From assembly GCA_024305405.1 (NCBI GenBank), contig JAKNDB010000085.1:620001-684000 (forward strand): a stretch of DNA of 64,000 nucleotides. The letters run 5' to 3'. Below the pieces are notes generated by a model. The model was given only the letters and a program-made list of their open reading frames with translations. It was not told the origin of the DNA and did no database searches. Below, one piece after another: positions 37,992 through 50,092 of the stretch (positions are counted from its first letter, which is position 1; each line of letters starts with the position of its first letter). Source of the stretch: Dirofilaria immitis. Lineage: Eukaryota > Nematoda > Chromadorea > Rhabditida > Onchocercidae. The position numbers and the translations under genes are program-made.

Positions 37992-40900
37992 ATGGCGATA
38001 GAATCAGAATCTGATAATTCTGAAACAAGCCCATCTAAAATAACAATTTTAGCATGCTTAGAAAAAAAGGAATTTATTACAAACAAATCGTAGGTTTGTA
38101 TCTTGATAGATAGTTAATATCTTCATAGAATAATATTTTTATATTTGAATTTTTAAAAATATAATTAAAATAGTTGTTAGAATTTATATTTCCCGAATCA
38201 GTTAAATAAAATAGATTTCAAAAAATTAATAAGAAATTAAAATTTTAAATATTACAAAAAGAATTTAACATTAATAATATATCATAACATATTAATCCGA
38301 ATACAAGATTGATAAATATTTGATATCATTTTTTTTTAAATTCTAAAATTAATCATTGTTGAACTTTTATAGAAGTTTGATAATGGTAATAATAATAATG
38401 AGGAATTATTACAGGTAACATATATATGAAATATTTTTCAGGTAAGGGAACATTTTCATCAGTTAGATGTGCATGGCATGATGAAATGAAACATGATGTT
38501 GCACTTAAAATTATCGATACAAGGTATATAATTAGTAATTAATCTTTCATCAATTAATTCAATCATTATTGTTTACTTTTTTATTGTTTATTTTTTTAGT
38601 TCAAATTCTGATTTTATTGTACGTTTTTTACCACGTGAAAAAGATATCGTCCAACAACTTAATCATGCAAATATTATCAAAAGTTTTGAAGTTAGTATTT
38701 GTGAAATTTTTTTGAGATAATTTTTTCAACGATAATAATAATGATAAAACTTACAATAGTAATAATAATAATAACAATAATAATAATGATAATAATAATA
38801 ACAATAGTAATGCTGATAATAATAATAACAATAATAATAATGATAATAATAATAACAATAATAATGATAATAGTAATAACAATAGTAATACTGATAATAA
38901 TAATAACAGTAATAATAATGATAATAATAATAACAATAATAATAATGATAATAACAATAACAATAGTAATAATGATAATAATAACAACAATAATACTGAT
39001 AATAATAACAATAGTAATAATGATAATAATAGTAACAATAGTAATACTGATAATAATAATAACAATAATAATAATGATAATAATAATAACAATAATAATA
39101 ATGACAATAACAATAACAATAGTAATAATGATAATAATAACAACAATAATACTGATAATAATAATGACAATAGTAATAATGATAATAATAATAACAACAA
39201 TAATAATACTGATAATAATAATAACAATAATAATAATGATAATAGAATACGAATTAACAATTCATTAAATTAATTTATTATATTTTAACAAATAGAGTCC
39301 TAACTGAAATAATTAATAGAAAAAATTTAATAAAAGAAAAAAATTAAATGAAAAGTAGAAAGATAATATTTCTATAAATTTATCAAAGCAATTAAATAAA
39401 TTTATTTATCATTGTTAAATCTTGTCATCAAATTATTTATCATTATTAAAGCTTGTCATCAAATTATTTATCATTATTAAAGCTGGTCATCAAAACATTT
39501 ATTATTATTAAAGCTTGTCGTCGAATTATTTATCATTATTAAATCTTGTCATCAAATTATTTATCATTATTAAAGCTTGTCATCAAATTATTTATCATTA
39601 TTAAAGCTTGTCATCAAAACATTTATTATTATTAAAGCTTGTCGTCGAATCATTTATCATTATTAAAGCTTGTCATCAAATTATTTATCATTATTAAAGC
39701 TTGTCATCAAATTATTTATCATTATTAAAGCTTGTCATCAAAACATTTATTATTATTAAAGCTTGTCGTCGAATCATTTATCATTATTAAAGCTTGTCAT
39801 CAAATTATTTATCATTATTAAAGCTTGTCATCAAAATATTTATCATTTTACTTTGTGAATATCATCAGATCGTCGAAGAGAAACCATTTGTATGTTTTGT
39901 TCAAGAATATGCTATGAATGGTGATCTTTTACAACGAATTAAAAAAATGATCGAATAAATGAAGATGAGGGTCGATTTTATTTTCGACAACTTATTGAAG
40001 CACTTGTGGTAAGCTTAATTTTTCTCAATTTTTATTTTTAAAATATATTACTAAATTAACTAAATTTAGCTAATTGTCTAAATATTATTTAATTAAATAA
40101 CATTTTAATATATACAACTTTTACTATTTTTTTTTCTTTTGAATAATATAAATTTTAATTTTTTTATATGTCAAAAATTTATTTATATCATTTTTTTCTT
40201 AACTTTTATTTGATAAAATAGTTAGCATTTTTCTTTAGAAATTTAGTAAAGTTTAGAGATCGCAGTAAAATTGTAATGAATTTATCATCACTTATCATTA
40301 ATCTATTAAAATTTCATGCAAATTTTTTAAAATAATTTAGTATCTGAAATCAATCAACGTAGCACATCGTGACATAAAATGTGAAAATGTATTATTGGAC
40401 GGTTGTGATAATGTTAAACTTAGCGATTTTGGATTTGCTCGATTTATGAAAGTTGATGAAGTATCTAATACATTTTGTGGATCTCGAGCTTATGTCGCAC
40501 CTGAACTATTACGGTGATAATAATTATGATAAAATCATTTTTTGTGTATGAGACAAATTTATGCAAAATATAAGTAATTTAAATGAAATGTTTAATTTAT
40601 ATGATTGGATTGATGCGATATATTACTTAGATCATATCCGTATAATGGTTTCCTGGCAGATATTTGGAGTACAGGTATATTGTTATATGTTATGGTTACT
40701 GGATTTATGCCATATGATGATCGAAATATCACTAAAATGCTCGAGAAACAATTGCGACATCGGTAGCTTTAGCTTAATTAATTTATGATCTGTGATGATC
40801 TTTGTGTAACAGAATAATCATATCGATAATTCATATCTTAGTCATTAAGCTATAACATAATTCCTATCAATTATCAATGATTAAATAACAAAATAGTATC

Positions 40901-41195
40901 TTTTGCATTTTTTGCCTCAATTTCTTAGCCTGATTCATAATGATATTTTCACATTATTTCTTGATACTTTCTTTACCGTAGCTTTTAAGTCTAATCTATG
41001 TAATATAGGATTACATTTCCACGTCGTCATCCGTTGAGTTATGAAGTAAAAGAATTGATTTGTACGATGGTACATCCAGAACCATTGAAACGACGACCAT
41101 ATCATGAAGTTATCAGATCCTCTTGGCTTGCCGATACAAAATACGAACTTCGCTCAGTACCGTTCCCGCAGAAATCCGACAAAACTTCATCTTAA
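37992..41195 (+). CDS. Testis-specific serine/threonine kinase (TSSK)-like protein kinase
   Basis: Seven exons, 37992-38093, 38442-38523, 38600-38690, 39869-40008, 40341-40513, 40631-40762 and 41009-41195, give 302 residues once two breaks are allowed for. All kinase landmarks are present: Gly loop GKGTFSSV (35-42), VALK with Lys57, helix-C Glu75 in [16 protein letters not shown] (148-155), DFG (168-170), activation loop [12 protein letters not shown] (183-194). The TSSK signature is clear in [43 protein letters not shown] and FPRRHPLS. It should be catalytically active. Mammalian TSSKs act in spermatids; worm relatives are likely sperm- or male-germline-linked, which is inference. Frame breaks lie at A7 38072-38078 and A7 39941-39947. 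Intron 3 is filled with satellites. Confidence 0.92.
38730..39245. repeat. AAT/GAT/AAC triplet array in kinase intron 3
   Basis: Over 500 bases consist almost only of NAT/NAC triplets (AATAATAATGATAATAATAA with interspersed AGT, CTG and ACA). It starts about 40 bases after the donor of the exon ending 38690. Frames are open on both strands, but they are translated low complexity. Confidence 0.95.
39405..39845. repeat. 31-bp minisatellite, about 14 copies, in kinase intron 3
   Basis: The unit is AAATTATTTATCATTATTAA followed by AGCTTGTCATC. Every third or fourth copy is a variant (AAAACATTTATTATTATTAA then AGCTTGTCGTCG), which shows a higher-order period and recent block duplication. It ends 24 bases before the acceptor at 39869. 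Confidence 0.92.
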
Positions 41196-43415
41196 AAAAG
41201 AATTAAGAAATATGAAATTGATAATTGAATCATTTCGGATAAAATTCACAATAGATATTTGATGCAAGCATTTTTTTCCATTCAATTTTTAAAATGGAAC
41301 TTATTGGATTTAATTTTAGATCAGCTAAATTTTCTTCTAAAGTAATCAAAAGTAATATTTTGATCTCATTTTTATTTGCTTAAATAATACTCATTTCAGT
41401 ATCATGTATTTATCCAACCTTTATCATAAATTACGCTTATCTCTGTCTTCATCATAAGTTTGGCCTATCTTTATCTTTTTTTTTTTATCATAAATAAGGA
41501 ATGCATATTCTGTACTTTGATTCAACTTATACAAATGCAAAAGACAAGCCTGAAATGCTTTTTAGAAGTTTTAATTAACTGCAAAAAATGATATCCTTTG
41601 AAAGCTTGCATTGTTTCTAATTTTAAATTAAATATCAAATTTTGAAAATGTTTATTAAACTTATTGATATTGCAAAAATCGTTGGAATTATCAATTATTT
41701 CTCATATCGCTTATTACCTAATTTATATTGGCAATAATTTTTAAATCGATGAAAAATTTTGTTTAAATGATCAGTTTATTAAAATAATTATTAATTTATG
41801 CAAATCATAATTAACTAAATTTAGAAATTATTATCCAATCTATTTATCATTAAAAATGCAAAAGTTTTTCTATTAAGCTAAATCATTTCGGATGATAATT
41901 TACGATATAAAAATTGTTTATCATTAAAAAACATTGGAAATATATATTCATCTAGCAAAAAATTTCAAATGCGCAATATTATTATACAAGTCGATTAACA
42001 TTTGACCTTTACATTTTTCGAATTGATTTAAATGATAAGGATAGCTAATATGATAAAATACAATTTATTGACCCAAAAATTTGCGCACTACAATTAATTC
42101 ATTTGTAGAGGATAAAAAATTTTTTCTATGACATATATTTTAGGCATACAATTCTTCAAGGATAGATATGTGTTGAAAATTTTTAAGATTTCAAGAAATA
42201 TCATTAAGGATTGATAAAATGTTTTAATATTTGCTAACATATATTTAATTAATATGATGTAATCAAATAAATGAATTATCTCCAAATCCATGACATAATT
42301 ATTAAATTAATTAGATTAGATCTATTGCACAATTTGTTGATTATATCAAATACATTGGTATAATTGCTGGTTAGATCAGATTGAGAGTATAATTGTCAGA
42401 TAGATCTAATCTAATCAAATTAGCGTAATAGTTAATTAGATCAACAGAAACTAATTTGATCCATTTTTTTGAGGTAAAATAGTGAAATATAAATAAAATA
42501 AATAAATAAATAAAATGAATAAATAAATAAATTTTTTGATGCATTCGTAAATTTAAACAAATTTTCAAGTTAAAATAATTAAGGATCAAATGATCAATTT
42601 AATCGATTTCAATCAATAGCAATTTTGATTCGATATAATTCCATAATCAAATTTGTTCTAAAATTTGATCTATAAATGTACCAAAAAATTCATTTATATA
42701 ATTTGCTGCTTAATTTGAGTATTTTAAATTTAAACCTAACAAATATATATTATATTATTATTAATAATATTTTTCAATAATAATGGATGGAAAAAGTCAA
42801 AAACTTTCATTCTAACATAATAATGTTTTAATAATATCCAATAAATTAGAATATTAAAAATTATTTGCTATTTGATAAAAATTATCATTGTTATATTATC
42901 TTTATTAATTACTATCATCATTATCATTTTAATTCAACTTGTATGAAGTACCTTAATTATTTTTGATTAATTTACGTTTATTAAAATCAAACTTTATTCA
43001 TTTTATAATATATTTATTCTTATAAATATGCATTGAATATTTGCATCAAAAATTTTATATACAAATCATCCGATAATTATGTTGAAGACATCGAGACCTA
43101 TCGTTGTTTTAATGTAATTTGAAGACTTCAAACTTCTTAAATATATCTAAGGTTGGATTTGAGATCTCTAAATCTATCTAGCAAGTGATTTAGTACTTTC
43201 AAGCCTATTTCTTTCAGATTCATTTTCGTCTTAATTTTAGAACATTAAATTTATTGTTGTATTTTTAATCCAATGAATTTTGCTCAATATATACGATAGG
43301 ATACGGTGCAAAACATACGATGTAATCATTTTATTTCATCATGAAATTTTATAGAATTATAAATGATTTATTTTAGATAATTCATTATGTTCCTCATTCG
43401 ATTCCATTATAATCA
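41196..43415. other. Convergent intergenic region, kinase / ShKT gene
   Basis: The 3' ends of the kinase (+) and the ShKT gene (-) meet here. The region is A+T-rich with no array, no RNA gene and no frame with protein-like composition. Scattered TTATCATT-type motifs recur, as elsewhere in the window. Confidence 0.55.
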
Positions 43416-45691
43416 TCACTTACAGTAACCACAAGTTCGTCGACATTGTTCTTTCATAAGCCGCTGATACAAGAAATTTCGACATAAATATGCAACAGAA
43501 GCACAATTTACAACTTGATCATAGCAAGCTGAAAGTTATTATTAATAAATATATTTCAATAAATAATTTTTAGTAAATAATCAATGAACTGATAAAATTA
43601 GGAATAATAAGATTAGGATAAAATATTAATTATATATTAACAGATATATTTCAATTAAATTGAACATTTTGTTAATATAAGCTTTTTCATTTTAATTATT
43701 TCCGTATAGATGATTTTATCATTTAATTTGCTTATTCATCAATATTATTATTCTATCATTATTCTATGTAAGTTAATAATTTTTATATGAAATAATAAAT
43801 TTAACTTTTCTTTGCTAAAAATATTTTATAAAATTGCATTTATAAAATATTAACAAAAAATTACATAATTTTATATTATTAACAAATAATTCTTAACTAT
43901 ATAAATAAATGATTTTTATCATATCAGTAATTGTATATTATTAACAAATAATTCTTAACTATATAAATAAATGATTTTTATCATATCAGTAATTGTATAT
44001 TATTAACAAATAATTCTTAACTATATAAATAAATGATTTTTTATCATATCAGTAATTGTATATTATTAACAAATAATTCTTAACTATATAAATAAATGAT
44101 TTTTTATCATATCAGTAATTGTATATTATTAACAAATAATTCTTAACTATATAAATAAATGATTTTTTATCATATCAGTAATTGTATATTATTAACAAAT
44201 AATTCTTAACTATATAAATAAATGATTTTTTATCATATCAGTAATTGTATATTATTAACAAATAATTCTTAACTATATAAATAAATGATTTTTTATCATA
44301 TCAGTAATTGTATATTATTAACAAATAATTCTTAACTATATAAATAAATGATTTTTATCATATCAGTAATTGTATATTATTAACAAATAATTCTTAACTA
44401 TATAAATAAATGATTTTTATCATATCAGTAATTGTATATTATTAACAAATAATTCTTAACTATATAAATAAATGATTTTTTATCATATCAGTAATTGTAT
44501 ATTATTAACAAATAATTCTTAACTATATAAATAATGATTTTTATCATATCAGTAATTGTATATTATTAACAAATAATTCTTAACTATATAAATAATGATT
44601 TTTATCATATCAGTAATTGTATATTATTAACAAATAATTCTTAACTATATAAATAAATGATTTTTTATCATATCAGTAATTGTATATTATTAACAAATAA
44701 TTCTTAACTATATAAATAAATGATTTTTTATCATATCAGTAATTGTATATTATTAACAAATAATTCTTAACTATATAAATAAATGATTTTTATCATATCA
44801 GTAATTGTATATTATTAACAAATAATTCTTAACTATATAAATAAATGATTTTTTATCATATCAGTAATTGTATATTATTAACAAATAATTCTTAACTATA
44901 TAAATAAATGATTTTTTATCATATCAGTAATTGTATATTATTAACAAATAATTCTTAACTATATAAATAAATGATTTTTATCATATCAGTAATTGTATAT
45001 TATTAACAAATAATTCTTAACTATATAATAAATGATTTTTTATCATATCAGTAATTGTATATTATTAACAAATAATTCTTAACTATATAAATAAATGATT
45101 TTTTATCATATCAGTAATTGTATATTATTAACAAATAATTCTTAACTATATAAATAATGATTTTTTATCATATCAGTAATTGTATATTATTAACAAATAA
45201 TTCTTAACTATATAAATAATGATTTTTATCATATCAGTAATTGTATATTATTAACAAATAATTCTTAACTATATAAATAAATGATTTTTTATCATATCAG
45301 TAATTGTATATTATTAACAAATAATTCTTAACTATATAAATAATGATTTTTTATCATATCAGTAATTGTATATTATTAACAAATAATTCTTAACTATATA
45401 AATAAATGATTTTTATCATATCAAATATATTATGCCAAATGAATATTTGTCAACAAATATTTCTTTTAGCATTATTTACATACTTACATTCTTATCGAAA
45501 TAATATTAAAATATCTTTCGCTTTAAAGCATTGGTACCTGAGCAGCGATTACACGTAAATGGACATTGTTCTGTCATTAATGTATAATATATTGTATTGT
45601 TGCATAAATATCGTGCTTGTGAACAATCGCTAGCTCGACCAGGTATCTGAAGATCTACACATTCTGATGTTGTTGTATGAATTGGTACTGC

Positions 45692-45725
<34 letters not shown>

Positions 45726-47878
45726 GATTGTTGTTGTTATTGTTGTATAATCTGTTGCTGCTAAAATTTTTTTCTTTTTATTCTCATTTAATTAGGAATA
45801 AATTAAATAAATATTAAATTTCTAATATAAATAAATTTTAGAGAAATTAAACGTTTCGAGAATTTAATATATTAGAAAATAATTTAGTATTTTTTATAAA
45901 AAAATTTTGCAATTGTTTTTTGCATTTAAAAATGTATTTAGCAATAAAAACAATCAAAAGTCAAAAGAAAACGATTACGAATTTTTGAAAATTTAACATA
46001 AAATAGTTTAATTTTATTTATAATAATTATTTTGCCATTGTTTATTTACTTTAAAGTGTGTCTATGTATATCCACGTTTTTGATATATTTGCTAGATCAT
46101 TTAAGACTAATACACTTGCTAGATCTTTTTTGATATACTTGCTAGATCATTTAAGATTAATATATTTACTAGATCTTTTTGATATACTTGATAGATCATT
46201 TAAGACTAATATACTTGTTAGATCTTTTTGATATACTTGCTAGATCATTTAAGACGGAATAATAAGATTTATGAGAGTATGCATTTAATCAAAAATGAAT
46301 CCAAAAACAAACGATCAGAAATCAAAAAAATCGAAAATGAAAAAGGAAAAAATTACACCAAAATAGGCATAGTATAATGGAGAAATGATAATTGAATTTG
46401 ACCTAAAAATATTTAATAATTTATTATATATTTTAATCATTAATTTTAGTAAAAATAACATTTCGACAAAATAAATTTTATTTCAAATATTCTAATTAAA
46501 TTAATATTTGATAAACTAATTTTTAAGTTTTGTAGAAAATTATTTTCCTTCAGCTCTTCTTCTCTCAAACTCTGATAATTGAAAATTAAACCTTCGAATG
46601 TACCGTTTCGACGACGATAATTTTTAATCAATAATAAATATGTCGAATAAAGTAAGCGATAAAAGATTAACAACTTAAGTAAAATATCGGATGAATGATA
46701 AAAATAAGATTAGCACCCGAATGATATAAGAGCGGGAAGAAAAGAATAACTGTCGATGTTACTTAACCTCCCTTCTCATCCACGACTAAAACATGACAGC
46801 TAATCGTAAGAAATCCATTTTCGTGAGAAACGTATTAGTAATCAATCCTTGGTCTTCGTATTGGTATCATACATTATCACATATTCCTTGGTCTTCGTAT
46901 TGGTATCATACATTATCACAGTTTAGTAAGGCGAAGAGTTTAGTTATCAAAAGAAAAAATAAAAGATAAATATTTTAAACATTACACATAAGCTATGCTT
47001 AGATATAGGAAGCAAAGAGAATTAGATAAACCTGATTTATTATTATATTAAAATGTTTATATTTAATGATGACGAATTATGCAAAAGATAATTAATTTCA
47101 TATAACTATTATAGATTATTTTTTGCCAAACTAGAGAGTGAATAATATTTGATGATAAAATAAAGTTGATTTCTTTTTTTTTTTTAACAATAAAAATTGA
47201 TTACATGTAAATATTGTTGATGAAGTTGCAGGTATATCGATATTTAAACAGGTAAAATTCACACATATATATCCAGATGAGCAATTGCCTTCATTGCAAG
47301 CTGAAAAAAAGTTAAAGATATTATCAAATTTATTTATAAGATATTATCAAATTTTTATGATAAAATTTTGATAAATTATTATTTATTTATTATCATTTCT
47401 ATATAAATATTGCATTTCTTCTATTTACTTTTTGAATTGCTAAAATAAATATAAACAAAAATCATTTCTGATTTAATATTTATTTACATTAATTATTATA
47501 ATTTTAATTTTTATTCATTTACATTATTCGAATAATAAGTTAGCATAAAACTTACAGCCTGATGATTGAAAGCATTGATTTAAAAACATATCCTACCATC
47601 ATCACAACCATATGGTGTACCATTTATGCAAACTAAATTCTATTTAGTTAAAATTATCGTTACTTAAAAATACTTGGAAAATTAACAGATAAGTATAAGA
47701 AAGGTTATTGTTATTATTATTCAAGAATAAAAGCTTGATGCAAAACTTAAAATTTATTACTTCAAATTTCGAATTGATTGATTATTTTAACATTTGCTAA
47801 TCAAACTTAACTAACCCGGTATGGCATTATCAAAAAAATAATGATTATAATGATGATAACATTACAAATTCTAGTCAT
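43416..47878 (-). CDS. Secreted Cys-rich protein: small knot-like module, Thr-rich linker, two ShKT domains
   Basis: Five exons: 47878-47816, 47640-47598, 47300-47205, 45760-45538, 43528-43416. Exon 1 is a signal peptide ([20 protein letters not shown]). Exons 2-3 give six cysteines spaced C-x7-C-x2-C-x4-C-x5-C-x4-C (start CINGTPYGC). Exon 4 starts with a Thr run encoded by ACA repeats, a likely O-glycosylated linker, then a first ShKT domain ending EQCPFTCNRC. Exon 5 is a second ShKT domain ending EQCRRTCGYC, three bases before the stop. ShKT (SXC) domains are abundant in nematode secreted and surface-coat proteins and matrix enzymes; a specific role cannot be assigned. Within the ACA repeat (about 45707-45735) the frame is off by one base between the exon's start and its ShKT part. 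A longer exon 2 is possible but would contain an in-frame TAA. Confidence 0.83.
43870..45421. repeat. 62-bp satellite array, about 25 copies, inside the ShKT gene
   Basis: The unit AATTGTATATTATTAACAAA followed by TAATTCTTAACTATATAAAT and AAATGATTTTTATCATATCAGT repeats head to tail with almost no substitutions. Copies vary only in T5/T6 (GATTTTTATC or GATTTTTTATC) and AAATAAATG/AAATAATG. Each unit contains ATTATT-AACA-AATAAT, a small hairpin. The array fills most of the intron between the two ShKT exons. Confidence 0.97.
45702..45745. repeat. TTG/CAA triplet run encoding the Thr linker
   Basis: On the minus strand this is an ACA-codon run interrupted by a single TC (AACAATCAAC). It codes for the Thr-rich linker of the ShKT protein and is where the reading frame slips. 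Confidence 0.85.
46085..46255. repeat. GATATACTTGCTAGATC tandem repeat
   Basis: Imperfect units of about 50-60 bases contain TTTTGATATACTTGCTAGATC and ATTTAAGACTAATA, three to four copies. They lie in the large ShKT gene intron (45761-47204). Confidence 0.8.
46846..46921. repeat. 38-bp direct duplication
   Basis: TTCCTTGGTCTTCGTATTGG followed by TATCATACATTATCACA occurs twice in tandem, in a less A+T-rich patch (46715-46870) of the ShKT gene intron. Confidence 0.85.
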
Positions 47879-48984
47879 TATTTCATCAAAACTGGATGAA
47901 CAGATGATTTAAAAATGTAATAATCTGTTCGAACAACCAATGAATTGATATTTAAGAATTGCTTGCAAAAGTTGAAGTAAAAAAAAAAAATCATACGATC
48001 AAGCTGAATAAGCGGAATATTTATTCAAAATTTACATTTTCATTTTTCCTCATAAATGGATCAAAAAAAAAAAAGATTCAATAATTATGTAAATATGAAA
48101 ATGTTTATTGAAAAATTTCCAACTGTTTAAATAAATTATTTAAAATAATAATTTTAAAATTATTATTCCAAACATAATTTGTTGACATAGCATTGAATCA
48201 TTGTAAAATTGCAAAATCAAATATTTTTGAATTATTTAAAGGAAAAAATCATATAATACAAATGCTATTATTAGAATGATATCTGTGCAATAAAATAAAA
48301 TAAATATTATATTATATTTATATAATTAAATATAATTAATTATAGTATCATAATAATTAAATATAATTAATTATAGTATCATAATTTTTTCCAGTATATT
48401 AAAATTTATCAGTTATGTAATAATTATGCTAGATGAGAAAATAAAAAATCAGTTTAAAAATTATTATATAAAGCAAATATTTTCTTGTCTTTTATTTGTT
48501 TGAATTTTAATAAAATAATCATAATATTGAACAAAAATAATCATAGTATTATGTTTCAGTGATATTTCTCATATAGCAAAATTATTACATAACTGATAAA
48601 TTTTTAATATTGGAAAATAATCATGATATTATAATTAATTATATTCATTATAATTAATTAGCAAATATTTTGCTATCATTCCATGCATGTAAAGCGATAA
48701 AAAAATCAAATTCCTTTTTACTTGAAACTTTTAATTTTATTTATTTTTTCCTAAATTTGCTACAATATTTACGCTTCAGTAAAATTCATTTTTAAATTAA
48801 ATAACTTTTCTCTAAAATAAAAATTATCAAAAGTATTAACAAAAAGATTAAAAAAGGAAAGAAAGAAAAATCTAAAAATTCATTTCCAACCTATTTGACT
48901 GTTTATGCTATATTAAAATGATAAACGATAAATATCAAAATGTTTATTTTATTAAAAAAGAATTTATTGAACAAAGAGAACATG

Positions 48985-48992
48985 TAAAATAA

Positions 48993-49023
<31 letters not shown>

Positions 49024-49027
49024 AATG

Positions 49028-49060
<33 letters not shown>
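48985..49060. repeat. AAT microsatellite
   Basis: An almost pure (AAT)n run with single AAA and GAT interruptions. Confidence 0.9.
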
Positions 49061-49801
49061 GAAACAAATAGAATTATTTTCATTAAAAATTAATTAAATT
49101 TAATTGCAATAAAAACAATTAGTAAAATCTTTTAAAATTTTAAATAATATGCCAAAGAAATTTGAATATATCAAAAATGATAATTATAAAATATAATATG
49201 CAATATTATTACTTTTTTTTATTTTTATTATTTCTAATTTCTTTTTTTCTCCTTCTTATTTTATTGTAATTTATCAATAAATTGTTAATTGATCGATTTG
49301 TTGTCAATAAATGATAAAATGAAATTAAATTATGAAATTTAAATAAGTTTTGATCATTTTACTTGTTTTAATTGATCGATTTGTTGTCAATAAATGATAA
49401 AATCAAATTACATTATGAAAATTAAATTATTTTAATTGATCGATGAAATTGTTAATTGTTAACGAAAACTGACTGATTCATTTGTTGTATGTTGACAATG
49501 ATAATTGAGTAATTTTAGGTTATCAGACATAAGTATAGCAATCAAAAAAAATAACCTGAATAACGTATAATTATTTACTTTTAAAATGCATCAGCAAACA
49601 TAATGATAGTCTCGTTTATGCTTTTTTTTTTCAACATTTTTTCAAATTAAAAACTCTAATGATATGTTATTATCATCAGTTATGTAATGATTTATATCAG
49701 ATCGTAATCTAAAATAAAATTAATAAAAAAATTTGCTAGGAAAAAATTGTTGAACGAAAATAAAATTCTGAAAAGTTTTCGAATAAAATTTATTCAAAAA
49801 T

Positions 49802-50092
49802 AAGTTTTTATAAGTATTACAATACTTATTTACAAGCTTTTGTTTACAGTATTATAATACTTATTTACAACCTTTTGTTTACAGTATTATAATACATATT
49901 TATAACCTTTTGTTTACAGTATTATAATACTTATTTACAACCTTTTGTTTACAGTATTATAATACTTATTTACAACCTTTTGTTTACAGTATTATAATAC
50001 ATATTTACAACCTTTGTTTACAGTATTATAATACTTATTTACAACCTTTTGTTTACAGTATTATAATACTTATTTACAAGCTTTTGTTTACA
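49802..50092. repeat. 35-bp minisatellite, about 8 copies
   Basis: The unit is TATTATAATACTTATTTACA followed by ACCTTTTGTTTACAG. One copy has T3 in place of T4 (ACCTTTGTTTACAG). It lies in the gene-poor region. Confidence 0.92.

Noticed and set aside
38741..39268. Long open frames on both strands (about 170 codons)
   Set aside because: They are translations of the triplet array in kinase intron 3 (poly-Ile/Met/Thr or poly-Leu/Ser), with no splice or homology support.
46446..46673. 75-codon minus-strand frame in the ShKT gene intron
   Set aside because: Composition partly protein-like (YRRRNGTFEG), but no suitable splice sites link it to the ShKT exons and frames of this length are expected by chance here.
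47556..47640. Longer version of ShKT gene exon 2 ending at a GTAAGT donor
   Set aside because: It contains an in-frame TAA. The upstream GTAGGA donor at 47598 gives the same phase, no stop and a regular six-cysteine spacing.
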